From contig NZ_CP077683.1 of NCBI RefSeq assembly GCF_019063845.1, positions 558,001 to 622,000 on the forward strand: a DNA stretch of 64,000 nucleotides, written 5' to 3'. This stretch comes from Geomonas subterranea (GTDB lineage: Bacteria > Desulfobacterota > Desulfuromonadia > Geobacterales > Geobacteraceae). The notes under the pieces were generated by a model, which had not been told where the DNA came from, did not search any database, and saw only the letters and a program-made list of their open reading frames with translations. The translations under genes were made by a program, and so were the position numbers. Shown here piece by piece: positions 1 through 11,167 of this stretch (the first letter of the stretch is position 1; the number at the start of each line of letters is the position of its first letter).

Positions 1-153
1 GGGTATGCCCATCTCCTTGGCGGCCGCATTGATGGAGCCGGTTTGCTGGAGCAGGCGCAGAAGCTCTTCTCGCCCCTGCCCAAAAACCGGCGCGCCATCA
101 ACTTCCAGCCAGATCTTGGAGCGGACCTCGAGCTGTGAGACTGGTTTTTCCAC
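1..153 (-). CDS. ModE-like molybdate-responsive regulator, N-terminal part
   Basis: Only the first 51 codons are in the window; the gene runs off the left edge. The start is a GTG at 153 read leftwards, with GAGGAA a few bases upstream. The translation carries the LysR-type winged-helix opening typical of ModE N-domains, including the stretches SKIWLEVDGAPVFGQGR and GSINAAAKEMGIP, the latter being the helix-turn-helix. Family knowledge: ModE-type proteins repress molybdate transport genes or activate molybdoenzyme genes when molybdate is present, and some members are stand-alone DNA-binding domains of about 110-130 residues. Here it diverges from a molybdoenzyme operon, which supports a molybdenum-linked role. 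Whether a molybdate-binding MOP domain follows cannot be seen. Confidence 0.8.
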   Translation of the reverse strand, partial: MEKPVSQLEVRSKIWLEVDGAPVFGQGREELLRLLQQTGSINAAAKEMGIP

Positions 154-293
154 TATAGTTCCTCACTGCTTTGTCGTCAGAACAACACCCATCTCAACCG
201 AATGCGAGCAAGAATTTCACAGTATCTGAAGATAAGTTTCATTAGTATTTACACGGAAGAGGCGTTGACTTTTCCTTGTGATTTACGTTCGAG

Positions 294-316
294 GGTTATA
301 CCAAAATCGCATAACG
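294..316. promoter_or_regulatory. Candidate ModE-type operator
   Basis: In the 316-base gap between the ModE-like gene and the cytochrome gene there is an inverted repeat, GTTAT-N11-ATAAC, ending in ATAACG. The arms match the outer arms of the known E. coli ModE site (CGTTAT...ATAACG) with a spacer about one base shorter. The rest of the gap is AT-rich and includes a direct repeat of TATTTTAAG at about 421-440, just upstream of the cytochrome start, which may overlap a promoter. The site is seen directly; its function is inferred. Confidence 0.45.
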
Positions 317-469
317 CTTTGCAAGGATATTCCTATAACAGTCATTACAACGACATACCTTCATTGGCATGAACACCTTGCGAGTTGAACGTTAGACGAG
401 ATCAACTCTTGCGTTCATGATATTTTAAGTATATTTTAAGCAGCACACACTCAAAGGAGGGGTGGACGC

Positions 470-775
470 ATGAAAAAGCTTGCCGCAGTAACTGTCTTAA
501 TTCTGCTCGCCGCTAGTGCAGCAACGGCCATAGTCGGCGGGGGCGAAATCACTTTGCACAGCAAGGGTGGCAACGTGCTGTTCAGCCATGACAGCCATGT
601 CGGCGGCGGGCAGTTGTCCTGCACCGAGTGCCACGACAAGCTCTACCTGACCATCAAGCAGCACAAAAAGGTGACCATGAAGCAGATGCAGCAAGGCAAG
701 TCTTGCGGCGCCTGCCACAACGGCAAGAAGGCGTTCAGTGTCAAGGGACAATGCGCGAAGTGCCATAAGAAATAG
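470..775 (+). CDS. Triheme c7-type periplasmic cytochrome
   Basis: A 101-residue protein with a signal peptide (about residues 1-20, ending ATA) and three CXXCH heme-attachment motifs at residues 51-55, 79-83 and 95-99. Additional histidines near residues 40, 43 and 65 could be distal heme ligands. The size and heme count match the c7/c3-related small cytochromes of Geobacteraceae that carry electrons across the periplasm. An AAAGGAGG ribosome site precedes the ATG. It is the first gene of an apparent operon with a four-cluster ferredoxin and a molybdopterin oxidoreductase, so it is the likely electron donor or acceptor of that enzyme. That role is inferred from position. Confidence 0.9.
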   Translation: MKKLAAVTVLILLAASAATAIVGGGEITLHSKGGNVLFSHDSHVGGGQLSCTECHDKLYLTIKQHKKVTMKQMQQGKSCGACHNGKKAFSVKGQCAKCHKK

Positions 776-817
776 GCGCCCCCCCCAAAGCGGCCTCGAA
801 TTTCAATGGAGGAATAC

Positions 818-1591
818 ATGGAAAAGGACATTCTGGTACGAATGCAGGAAGACCTGGAGCGGGCACTGAAAAGGCCGGCTGACAAACGGCGCTGGGCCAT
901 GCTCCTCGATACCCGCAAATGCACCACGTGCAGCGCCTGCACCGTCGCCTGTGCCTCGGAGAACAAGCTCCCGCCGGCACAGTGGTACCGGCCGGTATGG
1001 GAGGAGGAACTGGGGAGTTATCCGAAGATCCAGAGGATCTCCCTGCCGCGGCCCTGCATGCAGTGCGACAAACCTCCCTGCGTCACCGCCTGCCCGGTCA
1101 AGGGACCGGACGGCGCCACCTGGAAGGAGACCAAGGGCATTGGCGCCGGTATCGTGCCGATCAACTACGCGAAATGCATCGGCTGCGCTAAATGCGTCCC
1201 GGCCTGCCCCTACGGCGCACGGTTCATAGACAGCGGCAGGTTTCACACCGACGGCACCCCGGAACTGATGAAATACGAGAAGGGGCGGGCCTTCGAGTAC
1301 GGCAAGGTGCTGGTCCGTGAGGGCAAGAACCAGCCGGTGGGCAACGCCCGTAAATGCCACTTTTGTCAGCATCGACTGGCCAACGGCATGCTGCCGCAGT
1401 GCATCACTTCCTGCGTCTGCCGCATGGGCTATTTCGGCGACGAGAGCGACCCCGAGAGCCTGATCGCGCAGACCATAGCGGCAAACAAGGCGAAGCTCCA
1501 GGTACTGAAGAAGGGCGCGGGAACGCTGCCGAGGGTGTACTACCTTGGCAACGCCGACCTGTCCATCTTCAATAAGCACCTGAAGGCGTAA
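818..1591 (+). CDS. Four-cluster 4Fe-4S electron-transfer subunit (TtrB/ArrB/PsrB-type)
   Basis: The protein has four cysteine groups of the DMSO-reductase-family beta subunit: C35/38/41/45, C80/83/88/92, C120/123/126/130 and a late group starting C180/C183 with C195/C199. This is the ferredoxin that wires a molybdopterin catalytic subunit to its electron partner. I chose the ATG at 818 over the one at 806 because GGAGGA (808-813) sits five bases before 818 and overlaps the earlier ATG. There is no signal peptide, so it is probably exported folded, attached to the Tat-targeted catalytic subunit encoded 32 bases downstream. No NrfD-like membrane subunit is next to it. Confidence 0.9.
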   Translation: MEKDILVRMQEDLERALKRPADKRRWAMLLDTRKCTTCSACTVACASENKLPPAQWYRPVWEEELGSYPKIQRISLPRPCMQCDKPPCVTACPVKGPDGATWKETKGIGAGIVPINYAKCIGCAKCVPACPYGARFIDSGRFHTDGTPELMKYEKGRAFEYGKVLVREGKNQPVGNARKCHFCQHRLANGMLPQCITSCVCRMGYFGDESDPESLIAQTIAANKAKLQVLKKGAGTLPRVYYLGNADLSIFNKHLKA

Positions 1592-1623
1592 AACGCGACA
1601 AAATATCATTTTCGGAGGCAGAA

Positions 1624-4600
1624 ATGGCTGAAGATATAAAGAAAACCGATGGGCTATCGCGCCGGGATTTTCTCAAGAACACCGCGGTCCTCAGTTGCGG
1701 CGCGCTGGTTGCGTCGCAGCTCGATTTCGCCCGCGGCATCATCGCCCGGGTAGAGGCGGGAGAGCTGACCCCCGCCGAGGCGTACGAACTGATGAAGGCG
1801 GAGAATACCCTTTACACCGTCTGCCTCAACTGCAACACAGGCTGCGGCATCAAGGTGAAGATCCTGGACGGCGTCGCCGTGAAGATCGATGGCAATCCCT
1901 ACAACCCGTTCACCCTGCACCCCCATTTCCCGATGAACGCGGAGTTGGGCAAGATGGCGAAGGTAGACGGGGCCATCTGTCCGAAGGGGCAGTCCGGGCA
2001 CCAGGGCGCCTATGACCCGTACCGGGTGCGCAAGGTGCTGAAGCGCGCCGGAAAACGTGGCGAAGGAAAGTGGGTGTCGGTACCGTTTAATCAGGCCGTG
2101 GATGAGATAGTCAACGGTGGGGTCCTCTTCGGTAATGTCCCGGGTGAGGAAAACCGCCGGGTGACCGGGCTCAAGGAACTGTACGCCTTGAAGGACGCCA
2201 AGGTCGCCGAGGAGATGGCGGCGGACGTGGCGGCGCTGCGCAAGAAGAAGCTGACCGTGGCCGAGTTTAAGACCAAGCATGCTGCCAACCTGGACAAGTT
2301 GATCGATCCGGACCACCCGGACTTCGGCCCCAAGAACAACCAGTTCGTCTATTTCTGGGGGCGCAAGAAGGGGGGGCGCTCGGACTTCGCCAAACGCTTC
2401 ACCGACCAGTTCGGCACGGTCAACACGCACGGCCATACCACCGTCTGCCAGGGCTCCCTCTACTTCGCCTGCAAGGCGATGAGCGAGCAGTACAACGGCA
2501 GTGACTTCAAGGACGGCCAGAAGTTCTACTGGCAGACCGACCTGGAGAACGCCGAGTACGTCCTGTTCGTGGGTTCCAACCTGTTCGACGGCAACTACGG
2601 ACCGCCCAACCGCTCGCCCAGGCTGATGAGCCGCTTGGTGGAGGGAAAGACCAAGATCACGGTACTTGACCCGCGCTTCACCAAGCTGGCCGGCAAGGCG
2701 AACCGCTGGGTACCGGTTCTTCCCGGCACAGACGCAGCCTTCGCCATGGGGATGACCCGCTGGATCCTCGAGAACAAGCGCTTCGACGCGAAGTACCTCT
2801 CCAACTGCAACAAGGCGGCGGCCGCCGCCGACAAGGAGTCGACCTGGTCCAACGGTGCCTGGCTGGTGAAGCTGGACAAGGACGGCAAGCCCTCCACCTT
2901 CCTGCGCGCCTCCGAGATCGGCCTCAAGGCCAAGGAAGTCAGGAAGGACAGTGAAGGCAAGGACATTGATTTCGACTATCTCGTGACCATGAAGAACGGG
3001 AAGCCGGTCGCCTTCGATCCCAACGATGACAAGGAGGCCGCCGAGGGCGAGCTGTTCGTGACGGCCGAGATCCCGAGCGAGAAGGGGCCGGTAAAAGTGA
3101 AGAGCGGCCTGCAGGTGATGCTTGAGGCGGCTCAGGAAAAGACGATCGCCGAGTATGCCACTATCTGCGGCATCGACGCTGGCGTGATCGAGGAGACGGC
3201 CAGGGAGTTCACCTCTTACGGCAAGAAAGCCTCGGTGGACATGCACCGCGGTCCGGCGCAGCACACGAACGGCTTCTACAACATCTCGTCGCTTATGAAC
3301 CTGAACCTGCTGGTGGGCAACTTCGACTGGCGGGGGGGGATGATTGTCGCCTCCACCTATAATGCCGACGGCACCAAATCGGAAAAACAGCCCTTCAACT
3401 TCAAGAAAATCACCCCCAAGGCAAAGAAGACCTTCGGCCTCTCCGTCATCCGGCACGACGCCAAGTACGAGGAGTCGACCCTTTTCAGCGGCAAGGAAAG
3501 CTATCCGGCCAAGCGCAACTGGTGGCCTCTTTCCTCGGACGTCTACGAGGAGATCCTGCCCTCCATAGCTGACGCCTACCCGTACTCGATCAAGGTGCTC
3601 TTCTCCTACATGGGGGCGCCCACCTACTCGCTGCCAGCGGGGCACACCATGATCGAGGCGCTGGTGAACCTGGAGCGTATCCCGCTCTACTTCGCCAGCG
3701 ACATCATCGTAGGCACCACCACCATGTATGCCGACTACATCTTCCCGGACCTGCACTACCTGGAGCGCTGGGAGATGCAGGGGTCGCACCCCAACATGCC
3801 GGTCAAGGTGCAGCCGGTGCGCAACCCGGTGATCCCGCCACCCAATGAAGTGGTCAAGGTGTTCGGCGAGGAGCAGCCCATTTCGTACGAAACGCTCTGG
3901 ATGGCGCTGGCCGAGAAGCTGGGCATCGCGGGTTTCGGCCCGGACGGTTTCGGGAAGGGGATGCCGCTTACCCGCCCCGATGACTTCTACGTGCGCATGG
4001 TGGCGAACGTGGCGCTGGACGGCAAGGAGCCGGTCGCCGACGCCTCCGCCCAGGAGATCGACACCTTCCTGAAGGGGCGCCGTCACCTCCCCAAGGACGT
4101 CTTCGATGCGGAGCGCTGGAAGAGGATAGCCGGTCCGGACTGGCCCAAGGTGGTCACTGTGCTCAACCGGGGCGGCCGCTTTGACACCCAGGAGGCCTCC
4201 TACAAGGGAGACCACGTCGCCAACAAGTACGGCAAGCAGATCAACCTGTATCAGGAGAAGACCTACAAGTGCAAGGACGCCTTCACCGGGAAGCACTACT
4301 ACGGCATGGCGCGGTACGTACCGGTCGCCGATACTCTGGACAGGCAGCCGGTGGAGCAGTCCAAGGGGTACGATCTGCATCTGATCACCCAGCGTGACAT
4401 CAAGATGACCAAGTCCAGGACCATATCGAACCAGTACCTGACCGAGATGATGCCCGAGAACGAGATCATCGTTAATACGGTGGACGCCAAGCGTCTGGGG
4501 CTGAAGACCGGCGAAAAGGTCAAGGTGGTCTCGGCCACAAACCCGGAAGGGGTATGGGATCTGAAGAACGGCGCCAAGAAGCCCATGGTCGGTAAGGTCA

Positions 4601-4845
4601 AGGTCACCGAAACCATCCGGCCCGGCATCATCACCTTCACCCTGGGGCACGGCGTCTGGGCCACCGGCGGGGACGACATGTTCATTGACGGCAAACTGGT
4701 GAAGGGCGACCCGCGCCGCCGCACCGGCGTCCACGCCAACGCCGCCATGTGGACGGATCCGCACCTGAAAAACACCTGCATGATCGACAAGGTCGGGGGG
4801 AGCGTGTCCTTTTACGACACCAAGGTGCGGCTCGTGAAAATCTGA
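1624..4845 (+). CDS. Tat-exported molybdopterin oxidoreductase, TtrA/ArrA/SrdA class
   Basis: A 1073-residue catalytic subunit with a twin-arginine signal (SRRDFLK at residues 12-18), the N-terminal 4Fe-4S ligands C67, C70, C74 and C119, and a cysteine (C275, in TTVCQG) where the Mo ligand is expected. Length and the DFGPKNNQ region before that cysteine resemble tetrathionate reductase TtrA more than the shorter PsrA or ArrA proteins. Members of this clade reduce tetrathionate, arsenate or selenate on the outside of the inner membrane; the substrate here is not determined by the sequence. A ribosome site (CGGAGGCAG) precedes the ATG. It follows the ferredoxin gene closely and probably shares its transcript. 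A Cys rather than Sec ligand means it does not need the nearby selC. Confidence 0.85.
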   Translation: MAEDIKKTDGLSRRDFLKNTAVLSCGALVASQLDFARGIIARVEAGELTPAEAYELMKAENTLYTVCLNCNTGCGIKVKILDGVAVKIDGNPYNPFTLHPHFPMNAELGKMAKVDGAICPKGQSGHQGAYDPYRVRKVLKRAGKRGEGKWVSVPFNQAVDEIVNGGVLFGNVPGEENRRVTGLKELYALKDAKVAEEMAADVAALRKKKLTVAEFKTKHAANLDKLIDPDHPDFGPKNNQFVYFWGRKKGGRSDFAKRFTDQFGTVNTHGHTTVCQGSLYFACKAMSEQYNGSDFKDGQKFYWQTDLENAEYVLFVGSNLFDGNYGPPNRSPRLMSRLVEGKTKITVLDPRFTKLAGKANRWVPVLPGTDAAFAMGMTRWILENKRFDAKYLSNCNKAAAAADKESTWSNGAWLVKLDKDGKPSTFLRASEIGLKAKEVRKDSEGKDIDFDYLVTMKNGKPVAFDPNDDKEAAEGELFVTAEIPSEKGPVKVKSGLQVMLEAAQEKTIAEYATICGIDAGVIEETAREFTSYGKKASVDMHRGPAQHTNGFYNISSLMNLNLLVGNFDWRGGMIVASTYNADGTKSEKQPFNFKKITPKAKKTFGLSVIRHDAKYEESTLFSGKESYPAKRNWWPLSSDVYEEILPSIADAYPYSIKVLFSYMGAPTYSLPAGHTMIEALVNLERIPLYFASDIIVGTTTMYADYIFPDLHYLERWEMQGSHPNMPVKVQPVRNPVIPPPNEVVKVFGEEQPISYETLWMALAEKLGIAGFGPDGFGKGMPLTRPDDFYVRMVANVALDGKEPVADASAQEIDTFLKGRRHLPKDVFDAERWKRIAGPDWPKVVTVLNRGGRFDTQEASYKGDHVANKYGKQINLYQEKTYKCKDAFTGKHYYGMARYVPVADTLDRQPVEQSKGYDLHLITQRDIKMTKSRTISNQYLTEMMPENEIIVNTVDAKRLGLKTGEKVKVVSATNPEGVWDLKNGAKKPMVGKVKVTETIRPGIITFTLGHGVWATGGDDMFIDGKLVKGDPRRRTGVHANAAMWTDPHLKNTCMIDKVGGSVSFYDTKVRLVKI

Positions 4846-4872
4846 TTGTTCTGATCGTTTTTAGAAAAAGAG

Positions 4873-4902
4873 GAGGGGGCCGCCGCTGCCGGTGGCCCCC
4901 TC
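4873..4902 (+). terminator. GC-rich hairpin after the molybdoenzyme operon
   Basis: A 12-base-pair stem (GAGGGGGCCGCC paired with GGTGGCCCCCTC, one G-U) around a short loop, starting 27 bases after the stop codon. Only a weak T run follows, so it may be an inefficient or factor-assisted terminator. Confidence 0.6.
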
Positions 4903-4906
4903 TGTC

Positions 4907-5372
4907 GCTTCATTTGCGTTTTGCTGCTACCCCAGGCCTCGATCCTGCAGTCGGCGCCGCCCCGTCAAAGCATGTAGAGTGGAGAGGGGACCTGCTACCG
5001 AGCCGGGCAATAAGCAACGCCCTGATCCTCCTCGATCGCGATCCAGAGGCTTTGTTGGTACTTAAGGTGCATTGAAAAGCCGCTTAAAGAAGGAGTGGTG
5101 ATCATCTCCACCGCTTTCAGCAGTTCATTGCCTCTGGGTCGCGTGTCTTCTTCCCCTATAACAAGCCTGCCAACGCATCGCAGTGCCATTCACGAAGTTT
5201 TATTCGATGAAAACCGTCCCAACAGTTGCTACTCGATGAAAACCGCTAAAGCGAAAGAGAAGAAACTCATCATGCACAACACGGGGGAGTTGTTTCGTCT
5301 AAGGCGGATTTGAGGGGGGAGGAGGAGTGCTGAGGTTCATCTTGTCGTACTTCGGGAGGGTTCTCCCGGCAC
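4907..5372. other. Intergenic stretch with no recognisable gene
   Basis: Short open frames exist on both strands, but none has a family resemblance, good codon pattern or convincing context. A short direct repeat (CGATGAAAACCG) occurs twice, near 5205 and 5234. A small hairpin CGGGAG-GGTT-CTCCCG lies at 5353-5368 beside the selC terminator. Confidence 0.5.
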
Positions 5373-5396
5373 AAAAAAAGAGCGCTGTTCGCGCTC
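5373..5396 (-). terminator. Terminator downstream of selC
   Basis: Read on the minus strand, a GAGCGC-GAACA-GCGCTC hairpin is followed by seven T residues. It lies about 70 bases past the tRNA 3' end. Confidence 0.8.
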
Positions 5397-5466
5397 TCTC
5401 TTCATGGTGAAGTTCTTAATCCTGCCAGGTTGGTGCTTTATGCAGCTGAAGCCGATTGAATAATTT

Positions 5467-5564
5467 TGGCGGAAGCACATGGGAATCGAACCCACCAGGG
5501 AAGTTTCTCACCCCCCTCTCTGGTTTTGAAGACCAGGCCGCCCACCAGCGACGGTGGTGCTTCC
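5467..5564 (-). tRNA. selC: tRNA-Sec (anticodon UCA)
   Basis: The minus strand folds as a 98-base tRNA including an encoded CCA end. It has an eight-base-pair acceptor stem (GGAAGCAC with GTGCTTCC), a long variable arm rich in G, a T-loop of GGTTCGATTCC type, and an anticodon loop CTTCAAA giving UCA (complement at 5527-5529). These are the diagnostic features of bacterial selenocysteine tRNA. It lies 54 bases after the end of the histidine kinase gene. A TTGACT element (5605-5610, minus) sits at a plausible -35 distance from the tRNA 5' end, so it could have its own promoter, although its -10 (TTACAA) is weak. Confidence 0.95.
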
Positions 5565-5618
5565 TCTGTTTGCCGCCTTGTTTGTAAAACATCTCCAAGG
5601 CCAAAGTCAATATATAAA

Positions 5619-8279
<2,661 letters not shown>

Positions 8280-8286
8280 GCGTCGG

Positions 8287-9213
8287 TCACCGCTGCTTTT
8301 GCCGGCCGGCTATCCACTTCTTCATGGCGCGCACGGAGTCGTAGGCCCGGTCCTCAACCGGCACATAGCGATCAGTCATCATCTTCTCCAGAATCATCTT
8401 CCCTCTGGGGGTGGTATGGGCGGTCAGCAGGATGGTGCGGAGCCTTTCCTTCACGGCGGGGTCGAGTGCCGGATGGACCACGAAGGGCGGAGTGGCGTAC
8501 GGCTCTGACTTGAAAATGATACGCGTCCGCGCCGTCAGCTCGGGTTTGGTCTTGTTGAGGTATTCCCATATGAGACTGTCCACCGCGGCACCGTCCACCA
8601 GCGTGCCGGCCACGGCCTGTATGGATTTGTCATGGGAGCCCGAATAGACGGTCTTGCTGAAGAAGGTGCCGGAACTCTGTCCCTGCTTGGCCAGGAGGTA
8701 CTCAGGCACCAGTTTGCCGGTATTGGAAAGCGGATCTGTGAATGCGAACGACTTTCCCTTCAGGTCGTTCAGCGTCCTGGCCGGGCTGTCCTTCGGTACG
8801 ATGATGTAGGAGTAATAATTCGCGGCACCGTAGGCTTTCGGGGCGGCCAGAAGTTCCAGGCCGAACTTGCTGTGACCATCGACATAGGGGCCGCTGCAGA
8901 CGATGGCCGCGTCGATGCTCCGGTTTTCAAGCATCTCGTTGGTCTCTTCGTAGCTTGGCGCATCCACGTACTCGACCGGTCTGCCGAGTTCGCTGCCGAT
9001 AAAGTCGAGAAACTCCCGGTAGTAGGTCAGCCCCTCCCTTGGCGTGATCATTCCGCCGACAGCGATCCGTATCGCGCCTGTATTCTCTCCGGGTTCGCTG
9101 TCCAAAGCTGCCCTTTTGCTGAGGTCGATTTTTTTCGATTCCTCCCTGTTGCATCCCGGAGCTACCAGCACAAGGAGGGCTATCACGGACGCTATTACCC
9201 GGTGGATCAGCAT
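8287..9213 (-). CDS. PhnD-like phosphate/phosphonate-family binding lipoprotein
   Basis: A 308-residue periplasmic binding protein. The N-terminus is a lipoprotein-like signal ending in LVAPGC at about residue 21. The rest fits the PhnD/PtxB fold: an IRIAVGGM opening strand, YREFLDFIGSELGRPV, and a closing segment around DRYVPVEDRAYD. ABC transporter genes are missing from the neighbourhood; the following gene is a hybrid histidine kinase seven bases away. Family knowledge: PhnD-like proteins also act as sensing partners for kinases. I infer that role here. The true ligand is unknown; phosphate, phosphite or phosphonate are family guesses only. Confidence 0.85.
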   Translation of the reverse strand: MLIHRVIASVIALLVLVAPGCNREESKKIDLSKRAALDSEPGENTGAIRIAVGGMITPREGLTYYREFLDFIGSELGRPVEYVDAPSYEETNEMLENRSIDAAIVCSGPYVDGHSKFGLELLAAPKAYGAANYYSYIIVPKDSPARTLNDLKGKSFAFTDPLSNTGKLVPEYLLAKQGQSSGTFFSKTVYSGSHDKSIQAVAGTLVDGAAVDSLIWEYLNKTKPELTARTRIIFKSEPYATPPFVVHPALDPAVKERLRTILLTAHTTPRGKMILEKMMTDRYVPVEDRAYDSVRAMKKWIAGRQKQR

Positions 9214-9557
9214 GACTGGTTTCTCCTGTAATGGGAACGACAGCTACAGGTTGTCTTTCTGTTACCATTTCTTTCGGGTGTTTATTGAAATAACTGAAGC
9301 CCATATACAGTGTTTCATAAGGCATAGTGACAGTTTTTGCACACTTATCCGTTCTCTCGGTGTCAGTGACAGCAAACCTTAGCCTCTCCTGGATCGTCTC
9401 TCAATCAGGAGTCCTTGAAGGGGGGGATTCGAAAAAGGAACGGGTCTCCCGTGGGACGGGGCGGGGAGGGGAGGATGATGGGAAATCTTTTGTTGGCCCG
9501 TTCTAAATAATCTAGTCTTTGCAGGTAGTTGTCGCCTCCTCTCCTGCCCCGGCAAGC
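9214..9557. other. Intergenic region between divergent transcripts
   Basis: This stretch separates the PhnD-kinase unit from the yggT operon. It must hold the promoter for the minus-strand unit, but I see no confident element for it. A G-rich run (about 9418-9480) and several weak open frames are present; none of the frames looks like a gene. Confidence 0.4.
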
Positions 9558-9586
9558 TTGACAAACCATCGTGTTTTCTGTATAGC
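9558..9586 (+). promoter_or_regulatory. Sigma-70-type promoter for the yggT operon
   Basis: TTGACA (9558-9563), a 17-base spacer and TATAGC (9581-9586), ending 35 bases before the yggT ATG. The -35 is perfect and the -10 matches at the key positions. Confidence 0.7.
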
Positions 9587-9621
9587 ATGGCTTGCTTAAC
9601 ACCAACCTCTGAGGGGGATAA

Positions 9622-9954
9622 ATGATCCTGCTTGCCAACATCCTCTTGGCCCTTGCGAAGATAGTCGAGTTGGCCAGTGGTCTGCTGACGATCTACAAGT
9701 ACATCCTCATCGCCAGCGTCATCATCTCCTGGATCAATGCCGATCCCTACAATCCCATCGTCAGCTTCATCTACCGCGTCACCGAACCGCCGCTTCGGCG
9801 CATCCGCCGCTACATGCCCAACACCGGGATGCTCGATCTCTCGCCGCTGGTCCTCTTCGCCCTCATCTACCTGGTGCAGATCATCGTCTTCGACACCGCC
9901 TACACCTATCTGATGATCTTCAGCAACCAGCTCAAAGGAGGGGGCGCCCTGTGA
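9622..9954 (+). CDS. YggT family membrane protein
   Basis: A 110-residue protein of the YggT family. It has two hydrophobic spans (about 25-42 and 76-95) and the typical loop WINADPYNPIVSFIYRVTEPPL followed by RRIRRYMP, best seen in two parts around residues 33-66. Related proteins occur in yggS-proC-yggT-divIVA clusters near division and envelope genes. The downstream order here, a DivIVA-like gene then DUF167, matches that common arrangement. The exact molecular role of YggT is not settled. GAGGGGGA precedes the ATG. Confidence 0.9.
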   Translation: MILLANILLALAKIVELASGLLTIYKYILIASVIISWINADPYNPIVSFIYRVTEPPLRRIRRYMPNTGMLDLSPLVLFALIYLVQIIVFDTAYTYLMIFSNQLKGGGAL

Positions 9955-10397
9955 AAATAACCCCGATGGACATCCAGCAACAGCAGTTCAAGGGCAAGAT
10001 GCTCGGAGGGCTCGATCCCGAGGATGTGGATGCCTTCCTGCAGATGGTTGCCGGCGAGATGGAGGAACTCATCAGGGAGAACAACGACCTGAAGGAGCGC
10101 CTGAACCGTAACGCCACCGCCATGGCCGAGATGGAGGCCCGTGAGGCGCAGCTGCGCGAGACCATGCTGGCGGCGCAGCGCATCACCGAGGAGATGAAGG
10201 CCAACGCCCAGAAAGAGGCGCACCTCATGATCTCGGAGGCGGAGTTGAAAGGGGAGCGCATCGTCGCGGACGCCGAGAACAAGCTGGTGCAGCTTAACAA
10301 CCAGATCCAGGATCTCAAGCGGGACAAGCTCCAGTTCGAAAGCGGCTTCAAGAACCTCCTGGACACCTACTACAAGTTGCTCGCCCTGGATAAATAA
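9951..10397 (+). CDS. DivIVA-domain protein
   Basis: A 148-residue mostly helical protein. It opens with the DivIVA signature (TPMDIQQQQF, then LGGLDPEDVDAFL) and continues as a long coiled coil rich in Glu, Lys, Ala and Arg. The GTG start at 9951 overlaps the yggT stop codon, indicating translational coupling. DivIVA-like proteins bind membranes and organise division or polar growth. In this small version the C-terminus ends soon after the coil, so it probably acts as a scaffold. Confidence 0.9.
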   Translation: MKITPMDIQQQQFKGKMLGGLDPEDVDAFLQMVAGEMEELIRENNDLKERLNRNATAMAEMEAREAQLRETMLAAQRITEEMKANAQKEAHLMISEAELKGERIVADAENKLVQLNNQIQDLKRDKLQFESGFKNLLDTYYKLLALDK

Positions 10398-10712
10398 ATG
10401 AGCGAAGAGGATGTACGGGTAACGCAGACGCCGGAGGGGCTCCTCTTCACGGTGCACGTGCAGCCGCGCGCCTCGCGCAGCGAGATCTGCGGTCCGAAGG
10501 AGGGGGAGCTGCGGGTCAGGCTCACCTCGCCGCCGGTGGACGACGCGGCCAACAAGCAGTGCGTGGAACTGATCGCCAAAAGCCTCGGCGTCGCCAAGTC
10601 CAAGGTGAGCATCAAGTCCGGGGCCAAGTCCCGGCACAAGGTAGTGAGGGTGGAGGGGGTGGAGCGGGATGAGCTTCTCCCCCTATTCAAAATAAACAAG
10701 GAGCATCCATGA
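10398..10712 (+). CDS. DUF167/YggU family protein
   Basis: A 104-residue protein of the DUF167 family. The conserved core is visible: VQPRASRSEI, then LRVRLTSPPVDDAANK, then a lysine/serine-rich SGAKSRHKVVRV. Function in bacteria is unclear. It begins immediately after the DivIVA stop codon, and its own stop overlaps the next ATG, so it is inside one transcription unit with yggT, divIVA and the CBS gene. Confidence 0.9.
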   Translation: MSEEDVRVTQTPEGLLFTVHVQPRASRSEICGPKEGELRVRLTSPPVDDAANKQCVELIAKSLGVAKSKVSIKSGAKSRHKVVRVEGVERDELLPLFKINKEHP

Positions 10713-11167
10713 AGGCGAAAGACATTATGGTAACGGACGTGCCGTCCATCACCACCAAGACCACGGTGGCAGAGGCGGTCCGGATCATGAAGAGCAACTT
10801 CGGCGACGAAAGTTTTCTAAACGCTGCGCCGGGCCTGATCGTGGTCAACGAAAGAGGAGGGCTGGCGGGGATCCTGACGCCGCTCAGCATCATCACGGCC
10901 ATCATGGACGGCGCGCCGGAGGGCAAATCCGACCCCGGCTTCTTCGGCTCCCTGTGCGACCGCATCAAGGATCTTCCCATCTCCGCCATCATGGAGCACC
11001 AGCCCATCTCGGTAACCCAGGACGCCAGCGTGAGCGACGTGGCCCGTCTCTTCCTCACCCACCGCTTCCAGAGGGTGCCGGTCGTTGACGGCAAGAAGGT
11101 GGTCGGCATCATCTACCGCTCGCGCCTGCTCTTCGCCATTTCCCAGAGCCTCCAGCTTGCCCCTTGA
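10709..11167 (+). CDS. Tandem CBS-domain protein
   Basis: A 152-residue protein made of two CBS motifs: residues about 5-65 (KDIMVTDVPSI...AGILTPLSIITAI) and about 90-148 (AIMEHQPISVTQDASV...VVGIIYRSRLL). Paired CBS domains bind adenine nucleotides and act as energy or ligand sensors. No catalytic domain is attached, so its partner is unknown. Its ATG overlaps the DUF167 stop (ATGA). It is the last gene of the yggT unit; the TTGACA of the next promoter overlaps its stop codon. Confidence 0.88.
   Translation: MKAKDIMVTDVPSITTKTTVAEAVRIMKSNFGDESFLNAAPGLIVVNERGGLAGILTPLSIITAIMDGAPEGKSDPGFFGSLCDRIKDLPISAIMEHQPISVTQDASVSDVARLFLTHRFQRVPVVDGKKVVGIIYRSRLLFAISQSLQLAP

Noticed and set aside
1654..4764. 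An open frame of more than 1000 codons on the minus strand across the molybdoenzyme gene
   Set aside because: It is a mirror of a GC-rich gene with third-position bias; its translation has no family motif and the plus-strand protein has all expected residues.
1624..4845. The molybdoenzyme as a selenoprotein using the nearby selC
   Set aside because: The Mo-ligand position encodes Cys and the frame has no internal TGA.
4995..5313. Two short frames in opposite directions between the molybdoenzyme and selC
   Set aside because: Neither has family motifs or good codon use, and they overlap each other.
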